Positions 40,515 to 49,260 of a stretch of DNA of 64,000 nucleotides are shown here, piece after piece. Made by a program: the position numbers and the translations under genes. The stretch covers positions 1-64,000 of the forward strand of contig NZ_JAMBOS010000016.1 of assembly GCF_023715705.1 (NCBI RefSeq), given 5' to 3'. The stretch comes from Halalkalibacter oceani. GTDB lineage: Bacteria > Bacillota > Bacilli > Bacillales > Bacillaceae_D. The notes under the pieces were generated by a model that saw only the letters and a program-made list of their open reading frames with translations, did no database searches and had not been told where the DNA came from. Position 1 is the first letter of the stretch, and the number at the start of each line of letters is the position of its first letter.

Positions 40515-41876
40515 ATGAAGCTGCAAACAACCTATCTTGGAACCGTGTATCAATTTTCCTCATTAAAGGAGTTGTTCGCGAAAGCAAATGAAGAGAAATC
40601 AGGGGATCGTCTGGCGGGGATTGCGGCGGAAACCGTCCAAGAGCGAATTGCCGCCAAGGAAGTAGTCAGTCAGCTGACGCTCGGTGAAATACGGGAGAAT
40701 CCATTGTTGACGCCGGAAGAGGATGAGGTGTCAAGAATTATTGAAGAACAGATCAATGAACCGATTTATCAATCAATGAAAAACTGGTCGGTCGCCGAGC
40801 TGCGTGAATATATTTTAAGCGATGAGGTGACAGGGGAGGAGCTGCTGCGGGTCAGCCGGGGGTTAAACAGTGAGATGATCGCCGCTGTCGCCAAGTTGAT
40901 GTCGAACCTTGACCTTGTTTATGGAGCGAATAAAATCGAGGTTATTACGAAATGCAACAGCGCGATTGGTCATAAAGGAACGCTGGCCTCACGTCTCCAG
41001 CCGAACCATCCGACCGATCATGTGGAAGGGATGCTCGCCTCGTTAAAGGAAGGGCTCTCCTATGGCGTCGGCGATGCGGTCATCGGCATTAATCCGGTTG
41101 ATGATTCTGTTGAGAGCGTGAAGCGCCTGCTGCATGCGACTCATCAATTCATACAGGAGTGGGAAATTCCAACGCAAAATTGTGTGCTTGCGCATGTGAC
41201 GACACAAATGAAGGCCGTCGAGCAGGGAGCGCCAGCCGATATGATTTTTCAAAGCATCGCCGGTACCGAGGCAGCCAATAAATCATTTGGCATTTCCGCT
41301 GCGCTGCTGGAGGAAGCGAATCAGCTCGTGAAAACATACGGTACGGGAACAGGTCCGCAGCGGCTCTATTTTGAGACGGGGCAAGGCTCGGAACTGTCGT
41401 CCGAAGCACATTACGGAATCGATCAAATGACGCTTGAATCACGTAATTATGGCTTTGCCCGCCATTATGATCCATATATCGTCAACACGGTTGTCGGCTT
41501 CATTGGACCAGAATATTTATATAACAGCAAGCAGGTGATCAGAGCGGGGCTTGAGGATCATTTTATGGCTAAGCTTCACGGCATCCCGATGGGGGTCGAC
41601 ATTTGCTATACCAATCATATTAAGGCCGACCAGAATGATATTGAAGACTTGGGCGTCTTGCTGACAGCTGCCGGAGTGAATTTTATTATCGCGACACCGA
41701 TGGGTGATGATTGCATGTTGAACTATCAATCCATGAGCTATCACGATATTGCCACGCTGCGGCAAACATTAGGACGACCGCCTTCACCACGCTTCGCGGA
41801 GTGGTTGGAACAAATGGGGATATTCGAAAATGGAAAGCTAAGCAAGCTCGCTGGAGATCCGACGATCTTTTCATGA
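40515..41876 (+). CDS. eutB: Ethanolamine ammonia-lyase large subunit
   Basis: 453-residue TIM-barrel subunit. Together with EutC and adenosylcobalamin it converts ethanolamine to acetaldehyde and ammonia. Signatures: NSAIGHKGTLASRLQPNHPTDHVEG, YGVGDAVIGINPVDDS, LYFETGQGSELSSEAHYGIDQMTLE, and the C-terminal MGDDCMLNYQSMSYHD with LGRPPSPRFAEWLE. AGGAGGG lies 8 nt before ATG, 19 nt after eutA. Length is normal. Confidence 0.98.
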   Translation: MKLQTTYLGTVYQFSSLKELFAKANEEKSGDRLAGIAAETVQERIAAKEVVSQLTLGEIRENPLLTPEEDEVSRIIEEQINEPIYQSMKNWSVAELREYILSDEVTGEELLRVSRGLNSEMIAAVAKLMSNLDLVYGANKIEVITKCNSAIGHKGTLASRLQPNHPTDHVEGMLASLKEGLSYGVGDAVIGINPVDDSVESVKRLLHATHQFIQEWEIPTQNCVLAHVTTQMKAVEQGAPADMIFQSIAGTEAANKSFGISAALLEEANQLVKTYGTGTGPQRLYFETGQGSELSSEAHYGIDQMTLESRNYGFARHYDPYIVNTVVGFIGPEYLYNSKQVIRAGLEDHFMAKLHGIPMGVDICYTNHIKADQNDIEDLGVLLTAAGVNFIIATPMGDDCMLNYQSMSYHDIATLRQTLGRPPSPRFAEWLEQMGIFENGKLSKLAGDPTIFS

Positions 41877-41891
41877 TAGGAGTTGAGGATA

Positions 41892-42788
41892 GTGAATTCA
41901 GAGTTTATTGAAAGGCGGCAAGATGAGAAGAACAGCAGCCAAAATAAAGTCACGAATATTCGGGAGAGATCAACTGAGACGAGTACGAGCAAGACACAAT
42001 CCCTTTTCATAGAATCGCCGACGGAGGAGGCTTCTCCCGCTGTCCGGATCAAGCACGCCGCGTTGAGGGAACCGGAGCATAAAGCCGAGAAGCTGCGGGA
42101 GCTGATGAACAAGACGCCTGCCCGGATTGGAGTTGGCAGAGCCGGAGTACGGCCGAAAACGAAGGAGTGGCTCAAATTCCGCTATGACCATGCCGCGGCG
42201 GTGGATGCTGTCTATGGCCAGGTCAGTGATGCACTGCTGGAGGAGCTGAATTTGTTTAAGGTGAACACGCAGGTAGCGGACAAAGAAACGTATATGATCC
42301 GCCCCGATTATGGCAGGAAGCTGGCCGAAGAGGCGAAGCAGGTCATTCGCAGGAACTGTGAAGCGTCCCCGACTGTGCAAATAATCCTATCAAATGGACT
42401 GAGCGCCAGTGCTGTCGAGGAAAATGCCGCAGATGTCTATTTATCGTTGCAGCAGGCGTTAATCAGTGCCGGCCACAAGCTCGGAACGCCCTTTTACATT
42501 GAAAATGGAAGAGTAGCCGTAATGGATGATGTCGGCGAGATTTTACGTCCCGAGGTGATCGTTCTCCTCATTGGCGAGCGTCCGGGCCTGGGAAGCGCGG
42601 AATCGTTAAGCGCCTATCTTTGCTATCGCCCGAGAAGCGGTACAATCGAAGCGGAACGAATGGTTGTTTCCAATATTCATAAAGGCGGAATTCCACCGGT
42701 TGAAGCAGGAGCGTATATTAGCACCGTCGTTGAAAAAGTAGTAACGCACCGGGCAAGCGGGGTGTCGTTGGCCAGGATGGAGAGCTGA
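41892..42788 (+). CDS. eutC: Ethanolamine ammonia-lyase small subunit
   Basis: 298 residues. A variable polar N-terminal tail is followed by the conserved cobalamin-contacting part: TPARIGVGRAGVRPKTKEWLKFRYDHAAAVDAVYG, LSNGLSASAVEEN, VIVLLIGERPGLGSAESLSAYLCYRPR, SNIHKGGIPPVEAGAYI. GTG 41892 is preferred: AGGAG lies 9 nt upstream, whereas TTG 41883 overlaps that site. Last gene of eutABC. No microcompartment shell, EutE or transporter gene follows. Confidence 0.96.
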   Translation: MNSEFIERRQDEKNSSQNKVTNIRERSTETSTSKTQSLFIESPTEEASPAVRIKHAALREPEHKAEKLRELMNKTPARIGVGRAGVRPKTKEWLKFRYDHAAAVDAVYGQVSDALLEELNLFKVNTQVADKETYMIRPDYGRKLAEEAKQVIRRNCEASPTVQIILSNGLSASAVEENAADVYLSLQQALISAGHKLGTPFYIENGRVAVMDDVGEILRPEVIVLLIGERPGLGSAESLSAYLCYRPRSGTIEAERMVVSNIHKGGIPPVEAGAYISTVVEKVVTHRASGVSLARMES

Positions 42789-42828
42789 CAGTGGCCGATC
42801 TTCATTGTTAAATAGGAAACTGGAAGGT

Positions 42829-42849
42829 GCCGGAGAAAGCCGGCTTTTT
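42829..42849 (+). terminator. Intrinsic terminator of eutABC
   Basis: GCCGG-AGAAAG-CCGGC stem then five T. Confidence 0.75.
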
Positions 42850-42878
42850 ATAGCTCGTGCGGTGCGGTCCGCTTATTC

Positions 42879-42929
42879 GGAAGAGGCTGGGCAAAAGGTA
42901 AAACACAACCTTTTGACCCGGCCTCTTCC
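42879..42929. terminator. Large stem-loop, recurring terminator type
   Basis: Stem of about 20 bp: GGAAGAGGCTGGGCAAAAGG against CCTTTTGACCCGGCCTCTTC. One of several GGCTGGG...CCTTTTG elements in this window. Confidence 0.65.
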
Positions 42930-43035
42930 TTTTCCCTGCTCCAAAGGAAAAAGCGCGTTCCCTATTTATAAAGAAACGATAAAATAGACAGAGATGAAAA
43001 ATGCGCATGATACATTGTAGTCAGGAGGAATAAGC

Positions 43036-43740
43036 ATGGATGCACGATTATTGTTAGTAGAGGATGATCCGGAAATTGCCCGTGTCATTCGAGATGCGTT
43101 TTCCCGGGAAGGGTATGAGGTGACATGGGCTACGACTGGACTGGAAGGCTGGGAGGATTTTTTGCGTGACACGTTTGATCTTGTGCTGGTTGATTTAATG
43201 CTGCCTGAAATGGATGGCTTTACTCTTTGCCGGAATATCCGCTGGAAAAGCGATATTCCGTTATTGATTATTAGTGCTCGGACGGAAGATGAGGATAAGG
43301 TGAAAGGGCTCGTTGATATTGGCGCGGACGATTATGTGCAAAAGCCGTTTAGCATTACCGAACTGAAAGCGCGGGTAGAATCGGCAATCAAACGCTGGCA
43401 CCGCTATAAAGGGACCGCAGATTTCAGCGACACGACCGCCTATGATAACGGGTTAATGATTGACTGGGACCAGCAAAAGGTGTTCATCGATGGAAAAGAA
43501 AAAGAGTTGACAGTGAAGGAGTTTGAACTGCTGAAGCTTCTGACTCAGCATCCAAACCGGATCTTTTCCAAAAGCGAACTCTATCAGCATGTATGGCTGC
43601 AGGTCGATGCAAATGGGCTGCATACCGTCACTGTTCATGTGAAGTCACTTAGGGAAAAACTTGGCGATCCAGTGAAAAGTCCCCGCTTTGTTCAGACCGT
43701 ATGGGGCAAAGGCTACTGCTTTATCGGGGAGCCAACATGA
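43036..43740 (+). CDS. OmpR-family response regulator
   Basis: 234 residues: receiver with acidic EDD near the N-terminus, Asp53 (LVDLMLPEMDG), Ser in LIISARTED and Lys in VQKPFSITE; winged helix ending in VWGKGYCF. AGGAGG precedes ATG. It overlaps the kinase gene by 4 nt (ATGA), and a lipoprotein gene follows, so the three form an operon. The regulated process is unknown; cell-envelope stress is a guess from the lipoprotein. Confidence 0.95.
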   Translation: MDARLLLVEDDPEIARVIRDAFSREGYEVTWATTGLEGWEDFLRDTFDLVLVDLMLPEMDGFTLCRNIRWKSDIPLLIISARTEDEDKVKGLVDIGADDYVQKPFSITELKARVESAIKRWHRYKGTADFSDTTAYDNGLMIDWDQQKVFIDGKEKELTVKEFELLKLLTQHPNRIFSKSELYQHVWLQVDANGLHTVTVHVKSLREKLGDPVKSPRFVQTVWGKGYCFIGEPT

Positions 43741-45224
43741 AGCTGAAGACATGGCTGCTGCTCTCCTACTTTATCGTGATGGTTCTTCCGCTGGCGGGGG
43801 CTTATTTCCTTGTCGCTTCAATTCAGGCCTATCATCATGAGCAAAATGTTGAGGAGTATTTTCAAACATGGTCTGAACTCCAGACGATTATTGCTGTACT
43901 CGATGATCCGGCGCTGTACCAGCCGTCCTCCGACTGGACGAGGGTGGAAGATTTGACCGATTCTCAACTGTTCATTTTGCTCTATAATCGTGACGGCTTT
44001 ACTTTATACAGTTCCGCTCCATGGAACACCTCCTCCTTTGCTACTCCGCTTGACAGATTGTACCAGGATTTATACAAGCTGGAGCAGGGACATCGGGCAT
44101 ACAGTTACAGACAACCCGTTTTGGAAAGCAATGAAGTGATTGGTTTTTTTGAAGTACAAGTTGGTCGAAGTGAATGGCTTGCTGCTGTCGAAGAAAGAAG
44201 CTGGCTGACGTTTGTCGGATTGGCGCTCCTGTTTCTGATCATCTATATTAGCGTTATTTTTCTGCTTAATCGGAAATTAAACCGGCGGTTAAAGCTGCTG
44301 ATGGAACAGATGACGGCATTTGCCAAGCGTCAAGAGATCGAGGAAGTCAGAACCAACGACGATGAAATCGGTCTGCTGACAGAGCATTTTTACCGGATGA
44401 AAAGGCAAATCGAAGACGCGCAGAAAGCGGTCGAGAAAGAGCAAAAGGAAAAGGAATATATGATTGCCACGCTTTCACATGACTTGAAAACGCCTTTAAC
44501 GTCGATTCGCGCCTATACCGAAGAAATTCTCCATTCAGGGGACAGGCTGGCGGAGGAGGAACGGAAGGAATACCATATGATCGTGCTTGATAAAGCCAAT
44601 TATATGAAACAGATGCTCGATGACCTGCTGATGTTCACGCTGATGCAATCATCCAATTATGAGATGACGTTCGTCAAGGTCGAAGGTCAGGAGTTCTTCG
44701 AAATGCTCGTTGCCGATTATGAGCCGCTCTGCCGCGAAAAAGGGATCACCATTCATGTGAGCTGTGAAGTGAGCGGAGCGTACTTCGTTAATCCGCAACA
44801 GCTGATGCGGGTGGCGGACAATTTGATGAGCAATGCTATCCAGCATACCGCGCCGGGGAAAACCATTTGGCTGGCGGCGTTTTCGGACACATGCAGGCAG
44901 CCGGAGTGGATTTTTCCGTTTGCAGCAGAACAGCTGCGGTTTGCAGAGGAAGCGCTCTATCTGGTCGTGCAAAATGAAGGAAAGGGCGTCCAGAAGGAAC
45001 ACGGACCGTATGTGTTTGATCCGCTTTATCAGGCCGATCAGGCGAGAACGAAAAAGGAATCTCGCGGTACGGGACTTGGGTTGAGCATTACAAAGCAAAT
45101 TATTGAAAAGCATGGCGGCGAGGTTTGGTTTTTCTCAGAAGAGGAGGCCGGTACATGTGTCGTTTGCCAATTGCCAAAATATGAAGGGGAAGGTGAAGAA
45201 GATGAACAAAAGGAATCTCGGTAA
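43737..45224 (+). CDS. Sensor histidine kinase
   Basis: 495 residues: transmembrane segment at the N-terminus (WLLLSYFIVMVLPLAGAYFLV), extracytoplasmic sensor of about 130 residues, second segment (FVGLALLFLIIYISVIFLL), HAMP, HisKA (ATLSHDLKTPLTSIRAYTEE), HATPase (NLMSNAIQHT, GTGLGLSI). ATG 43737 overlaps the regulator stop; the longer start at 43701 lies inside the regulator gene. A spacer region before the G1 box contains an unusual Trp/Phe-rich insertion (PEWIFPFAAEQL). Confidence 0.94.
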   Translation: MKLKTWLLLSYFIVMVLPLAGAYFLVASIQAYHHEQNVEEYFQTWSELQTIIAVLDDPALYQPSSDWTRVEDLTDSQLFILLYNRDGFTLYSSAPWNTSSFATPLDRLYQDLYKLEQGHRAYSYRQPVLESNEVIGFFEVQVGRSEWLAAVEERSWLTFVGLALLFLIIYISVIFLLNRKLNRRLKLLMEQMTAFAKRQEIEEVRTNDDEIGLLTEHFYRMKRQIEDAQKAVEKEQKEKEYMIATLSHDLKTPLTSIRAYTEEILHSGDRLAEEERKEYHMIVLDKANYMKQMLDDLLMFTLMQSSNYEMTFVKVEGQEFFEMLVADYEPLCREKGITIHVSCEVSGAYFVNPQQLMRVADNLMSNAIQHTAPGKTIWLAAFSDTCRQPEWIFPFAAEQLRFAEEALYLVVQNEGKGVQKEHGPYVFDPLYQADQARTKKESRGTGLGLSITKQIIEKHGGEVWFFSEEEAGTCVVCQLPKYEGEGEEDEQKESR

Positions 45225-46299
45225 AGCAACTGGTCTCGCAGGATTCTCCCTGCTGTTATTTGGATGTGCTGCTGGCGGTAGTCAGTATTCACCAGAGCAG
45301 GTGCTGAGTCAGGCGTTAGAGGAGCAGGAAGGTGTTCAGGCTTACTATGGTGAGGCGCAAATGACGACCAGCGAGGGTGATCAGGTGATTGATCAGTATC
45401 GTTTGAAGGAGTGGGTTAGCGCGGATGGAAAGCGGCGGGTCGACATTGTGAACAGTGAGGGCGATTCAACAGAAATCTCTGTCAATACAGGAACGGCATT
45501 GATCAGCTACCAGCCGTTGGCGAACAAGGCCATGCACTTTGCCAGCTCGGAGGATGAGCTTTCCACGCTTACGCCGATGTCTCCTAAGCAGCAGGCTGAG
45601 CAAATATTAAGCCTCATTCGAGATACGCACACGATTTCAGCCGGACAGGAAGCGGAAATTGCCGGCCGGGCGGCTCATCATTTGATTGCGACGGCGAATG
45701 AAGAAGGCAAACTGGTCGGCGATCAGGAGATTTGGGTCGACAAAGAGAATTGGATGATCTTAAAAAATGTCTCCAGCTCAGGCAACTTGACGATCGATTG
45801 GACATACACGGTGGTTGATTTTGAGGCTGAGATCACGGATGATCTTTTTGAACTGGAGCTTCCTGAGGACGTGGAATGGCAGGATCTGAGCTATATGGAA
45901 CCGAAGGAGTTGACATTGGATGAAGCGATTGAATATGTCGGCAAGCCGTTTTCCTACATTCCTGAAACCGAAGAGCTTACGATTGGACGAATTGAAGTGA
46001 TGGAGCTGCAAGGGGAGTGGGACCGCGCGGAAGTGACAATCGAATATGTGAAAGAAGGAGTCACGCATTTTTCTGTAACGGTATTTGAAGCATCGGAGCA
46101 GGCAGAAGAGGAGCTTGCTTCCCTGGGTGAAGAAAAAATAACAATTCGCGGGCAAGAAGGATCTTACTTAGAGGTAAATGAATTCCGCTCGCTAGTATGG
46201 CAGGAAGAGGGACTTTCCTATTCGGTTATTCTGGCTCATTCAGAGCTAACTGTCGACGAGTTTATCGACTTGAGCGAGCAGATGATCGTTGCTGAATAA
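45202..46299 (+). CDS. Lipoprotein with LolA-like and DUF4367-like domains
   Basis: 365 residues. Signal peptide with lipobox LLLFGC (Cys about 21). The central part is a LolA/LppX-like beta sheet (EQEGVQAYYGEAQMTTSE, VDKENWMILK). The C-terminal part, with IRGQEGSYLEVNEFRSLVWQEEGLSYSVIL, resembles DUF4367 anti-sigma-factor-like tails. It overlaps the end of the kinase gene by 23 nt in another frame with GGTGAAGAAG before ATG, so it is coupled to the two-component system and may be its target or accessory sensor. Confidence 0.8.
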   Translation: MNKRNLGKATGLAGFSLLLFGCAAGGSQYSPEQVLSQALEEQEGVQAYYGEAQMTTSEGDQVIDQYRLKEWVSADGKRRVDIVNSEGDSTEISVNTGTALISYQPLANKAMHFASSEDELSTLTPMSPKQQAEQILSLIRDTHTISAGQEAEIAGRAAHHLIATANEEGKLVGDQEIWVDKENWMILKNVSSSGNLTIDWTYTVVDFEAEITDDLFELELPEDVEWQDLSYMEPKELTLDEAIEYVGKPFSYIPETEELTIGRIEVMELQGEWDRAEVTIEYVKEGVTHFSVTVFEASEQAEEELASLGEEKITIRGQEGSYLEVNEFRSLVWQEEGLSYSVILAHSELTVDEFIDLSEQMIVAE

Positions 46300-46317
46300 C
46301 GAAAAGGGAGCGGGACA

Positions 46318-46599
46318 ATGATTTCGTTAGCAGTCGGCATCGCAGCTGCCGGTTATTTTATCGGCGAAGGGTTGAGGAACTTTCATCATCCTCAGGCGGA
46401 GGGCTTGCTCGACTCGGCTGAAGATGAACACGAGTTGATCCGGGATAAAAATGTTCACGATTTCCTGAATATCTCCAAAGAGGATGCCAAAAGCTTAACG
46501 GCAGAGCACCCAGATATTCCCCATCTCGTCTTAAACGGCACGATCTATTATCCGAAGCACAAGCTCCGCGAATGGGTGATGAAGCTTGGTGAGTCGTAA
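46318..46599 (+). CDS. Small membrane-anchored protein with HTH-like tail, 93 residues
   Basis: N-terminal hydrophobic helix (ISLAVGIAAAGYFIGEGL) and a C-terminal excisionase-like helix-turn-helix pattern (VHDFLNISKEDAKSLTAEHP then YYPKHKLREWVMKLG). 18 nt after the lipoprotein gene with GGGAGCGGG upstream, so the last gene of that operon. Family not recognised. A membrane-tethered DNA- or protein-binding module is only an inference. Confidence 0.7.
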   Translation: MISLAVGIAAAGYFIGEGLRNFHHPQAEGLLDSAEDEHELIRDKNVHDFLNISKEDAKSLTAEHPDIPHLVLNGTIYYPKHKLREWVMKLGES

Positions 46600-46661
46600 T
46601 CCGGAGGCTTAGCGGAAGAGGTCTCGAAGCTCGCTTGACGCTTTTATAAAAATAGAAGATG

Positions 46662-46700
46662 GAGGCTGGGATAAAAGGAGTCAACCTTTTGCCTGGCCTC
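46662..46700. terminator. Stem-loop of the recurring terminator type
   Basis: GGAGGCTGGGATAAAAGG pairs with CCTTTTGCCTGGCCTC. It ends the two-component/lipoprotein operon. Confidence 0.55.
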
Positions 46701-46822
46701 TTAGCCATGAGCGGAACAATTGCTACTGTCTCCCCTCGCTTTACCCGGGTATTAATTGGAGGAATATGTTAATCTATTCATAATGTAAGAGAGCTTACCG
46801 AGTCTGAAAGGAGTTATGTGAA

Positions 46823-47668
46823 ATGGAATATGTCGTTCCAGAAGTTACTCTTCATGATGGCGTGACACTTCCCGTGATTGGATTGGGGACGTACCGGTTG
46901 AAAGGGGCACAAGGTGTCGAAGCGATCCGGGGGGCGATTGATGAAAGAGGCTATCGCCTGATTGATTCGGCTTATAATTATGAAAATGAGGGAACGGTAG
47001 GGGAAGCGATTAGGCAAAGCTCGGTTCCGAGGGAAGAAATACTCGTTACCTCTAAGCTTCCGGGGCGTTATCAGGAATATGAAAAAGCTCAAACTGCGCT
47101 TCAGGAATCGTTATTTCGGGCGAATCTGGACTATTATGACCTGTATCTCATTCATTGGCCGAACCCTAAACAGGATCACTATGTGGAAGCGTGGCAGGCC
47201 TTACTTGATGCGAAAAAGCAAGGGCTGATTCGTTCGATCGGGGTTTGCAATTTTTTACCGGAGCATCTTGAGCGTCTGGAGCGGGAGACGGGGATCAAGC
47301 CAAGCATCAATCAAATTGAGCTGCATCCTTTCTTTAATCAGGCCGAACAAAGAGCGTGGCATGAAAGCAATCAGATCAAGACCCAATCATGGAGCCCGCT
47401 GGCGAGAGCAAATCAGCTCTTTCAAAACAAGACACTTCAGCAGCTTGCCGACAACTATCATAAATCGGTTTCACAGATAGTGTTAAGGTGGCATTATCAG
47501 CTCGGCGCGATCTCTATTCCGAAATCTGCTTCTCCAGAAAGGCAGGTCGAGAATATTTCCATATTTGATTTTTCATTAGACGAAGCAGATATGAAGGCCA
47601 TTTCGGAATTAACGCGTCCTGATGGAAGGTTGAAGAACCAGGATCCGGCGATCTATGAGGAATTTTAA
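46823..47668 (+). CDS. Aldo/keto reductase
   Basis: 281-residue NADPH-dependent carbonyl reductase of the AKR5-like group. Catalytic tetrad visible: Asp in LIDSAYNYENEG, the Tyr of the same motif, Lys in LVTSKLPG, and His in LYLIHWPNP. The cofactor site is AISIPKSASPERQVENISIFDF. GAAAGGAG precedes ATG. Monocistronic. Substrates could be 2,5-diketogluconate, methylglyoxal or small aldehydes; the sequence does not decide. Confidence 0.95.
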   Translation: MEYVVPEVTLHDGVTLPVIGLGTYRLKGAQGVEAIRGAIDERGYRLIDSAYNYENEGTVGEAIRQSSVPREEILVTSKLPGRYQEYEKAQTALQESLFRANLDYYDLYLIHWPNPKQDHYVEAWQALLDAKKQGLIRSIGVCNFLPEHLERLERETGIKPSINQIELHPFFNQAEQRAWHESNQIKTQSWSPLARANQLFQNKTLQQLADNYHKSVSQIVLRWHYQLGAISIPKSASPERQVENISIFDFSLDEADMKAISELTRPDGRLKNQDPAIYEEF

Positions 47669-47692
47669 AAATAGAAGGTGAGAAAACAGGTT

Positions 47693-47753
47693 GGTTCTAA
47701 GTGAATGGCCGGACGGAGCGAGGTTCCGTGTTCCATTTGCTTAGAGCCTTTTT
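47693..47753 (+). terminator. Intrinsic terminator of the aldo/keto reductase gene
   Basis: Long stem GGTTCTAAGTGAATGG / CCATTTGCTTAGAGCC with structured loop, five T after it. Confidence 0.75.
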
Positions 47754-47792
47754 CAGGTTGACGAACATTCGGATTATCAGTATGATGAATAT

Positions 47793-47827
47793 AAAATACA
47801 AACGAATTTATATTTTGTTTGCATTTT
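47793..47827. promoter_or_regulatory. Inverted repeat upstream of the DUF2087 gene
   Basis: AAAATACAAAC (47793-47803) and GTTTGCATTTT (47817-47827), one mismatch, 13-bp spacer, ending 12 nt before the chosen ATG. Possible autoregulatory operator. Confidence 0.4.
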
Positions 47828-47839
47828 AACAAACTTAAA

Positions 47840-48610
47840 ATGGATGTGTTTGATATGGATGTATCTGAGCAGTTTTGGGAGGCATCGCTTGATCAACTAA
47901 AACAAGGCTTTGTCGAAGAGCAGCATTCGTACAGCTGTCTGCTATGCGGGGAAAAAGTCGAAAAGGGAGTAATTTATCCCTATGAGAATGTCTCATATGA
48001 GGCAGAGAGGTTTATGCGGATTCATATTGAAAAAACGCACAACTCGGTGTTTGACTATCTTTTAGGAATGGATAAGAAGCTGACCGGGTTAACCAATCAT
48101 CAGAAAAAGCTGCTTCGCCTTTTTTATCAAGGGAAGAGTGATAAGGAGATTCAAGCGGAGCTTGAGATTGGCAGTCCGTCGACAATCCGGCATCACCGGT
48201 TTGCGTTGAAGGAAAAAGAAAGACAGGCGAAAACCTTTTTAGCGATGATGGAATTGCTGAAGGAAAAGGATCAGCACGCTCCGTCTTTTATTCCGGTTCA
48301 CAAGACGGCGACAATGGTCGATGACCGGTACAATATTACAGAAGAAGAGGAGAAGGCGATCATCGACAAGTATTTTCCGGACGGAGCCGATAAGTCGCTA
48401 AAGAAATTTCCGCCAAAGGAAAAGCAGCGCCTTGTCGTCTTGAGAGAGATCGTCAAGCAGCTCGACCCTGCTTACGTTTATGACGAAAAAGAACTAAATC
48501 AAGTGCTGAAGTGGATTTACGACGATTATGTGATGATCAGAAGATATTTAATCGAATACGGCTTTCTCGATCGAAAGGCGGATGGCAGCGCCTATTGGTT
48601 GAGAGGTTAA
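47840..48610 (+). CDS. DUF2087 transcriptional regulator-like protein
   Basis: 256 residues in three parts. First, an N-terminal Cys2-His2-like block (SCLLCGEKVEKG, then RIHIEKTH). Second, a LuxR/sigma-type helix-turn-helix (LTNHQKKLLRLFYQGKSDKEIQAELEIGSPSTIRHHRFALKEK). Third, a C-terminal DUF2087 domain (LKKFPPKEKQRLVVLREIVKQLD, DDYVMIRRYLIEYGFLDRKADGSAYWL). Start uncertain: ATG 47840 or 47855; TTG 47819 lies inside the inverted repeat. No clear Shine-Dalgarno sequence. A GIY-YIG gene follows after 17 nt, a pairing I recall from other Bacilli. Confidence 0.8.
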   Translation: MDVFDMDVSEQFWEASLDQLKQGFVEEQHSYSCLLCGEKVEKGVIYPYENVSYEAERFMRIHIEKTHNSVFDYLLGMDKKLTGLTNHQKKLLRLFYQGKSDKEIQAELEIGSPSTIRHHRFALKEKERQAKTFLAMMELLKEKDQHAPSFIPVHKTATMVDDRYNITEEEEKAIIDKYFPDGADKSLKKFPPKEKQRLVVLREIVKQLDPAYVYDEKELNQVLKWIYDDYVMIRRYLIEYGFLDRKADGSAYWLRG

Positions 48611-48627
48611 GAAAGCAGGAGATAGAG

Positions 48628-48993
48628 ATGGAACGAAAAAAAGAATTGAAACACCTTTATAAAGAGCAGCCGATTGAAGCAGGCGTCTATCAAATTAAAA
48701 ATAACATCAATCAAAAAATATTAATCGGTAGCACAAAGAACATTAAAACAATAAATGGAATCCGGTTCATGCTTGAGACTGGAGCATATACGCCGAATAA
48801 AGAGCTGCAAAATGAATGGAATGAATATGGAAAAGATGCGTTTCGCTTTGACATTATAGAAATTTTGAAAAAGAAGGATGAGCCGTTTTTTAATGAGAAG
48901 CAAGCTTTAGAAGAGATGGAAAAGAAATGGTTGGACCGGCTGCGACCTTTTGGAGAGCGGGGCTATAACCAATTTGTCGAACAGGGAAATTGA
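48628..48993 (+). CDS. GIY-YIG nuclease-family protein
   Basis: 121 residues. The family signature is GVYQIKNNINQKILIGST (GIY replaced by GVY, YIG by LIG), followed by the conserved NGIRFMLETG and a catalytic-type Glu/Asn region (ELQNEWNEYGKDAFRFDIIE). Small stand-alone GIY-YIG proteins have no assigned function. GCAGGAGA precedes ATG. It is an operon partner of the DUF2087 protein; a joint role in DNA modification, repair or regulation is inference from linkage. Confidence 0.82.
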   Translation: MERKKELKHLYKEQPIEAGVYQIKNNINQKILIGSTKNIKTINGIRFMLETGAYTPNKELQNEWNEYGKDAFRFDIIEILKKKDEPFFNEKQALEEMEKKWLDRLRPFGERGYNQFVEQGN

Positions 48994-49062
48994 AGAATGC
49001 CTGGAGGGTTGCAGGAATAGAAGGATAGAGCGCTCGAACGGGAAGGCCCTGGAGCACACTAT

Positions 49063-49082
49063 TTAATGAAACGTTTGTTTAA
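49063..49082. promoter_or_regulatory. 20-bp dyad, operator candidate (copy 2)
   Basis: Identical over 20 bases to 10339-10358. It lies about 180 nt upstream of the sigma-54 activator gene. Confidence 0.5.
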
Positions 49083-49260
49083 ATTAAGGCATTGAGAATT
49101 CCTCTTTTCATCAGGTTGCTTCAGCTCTAGGTTACTACGTCACTTCCACAAAAAATTATGCTAAAATGGAACATAATCATTCCCGGAAGCGATGAGTCGG
49201 ATTGAAGGCGGGCGGGAGCAGGTTTTCCTGTCTGCCATCAGTCTTAAAGGAGGGCAAGTG

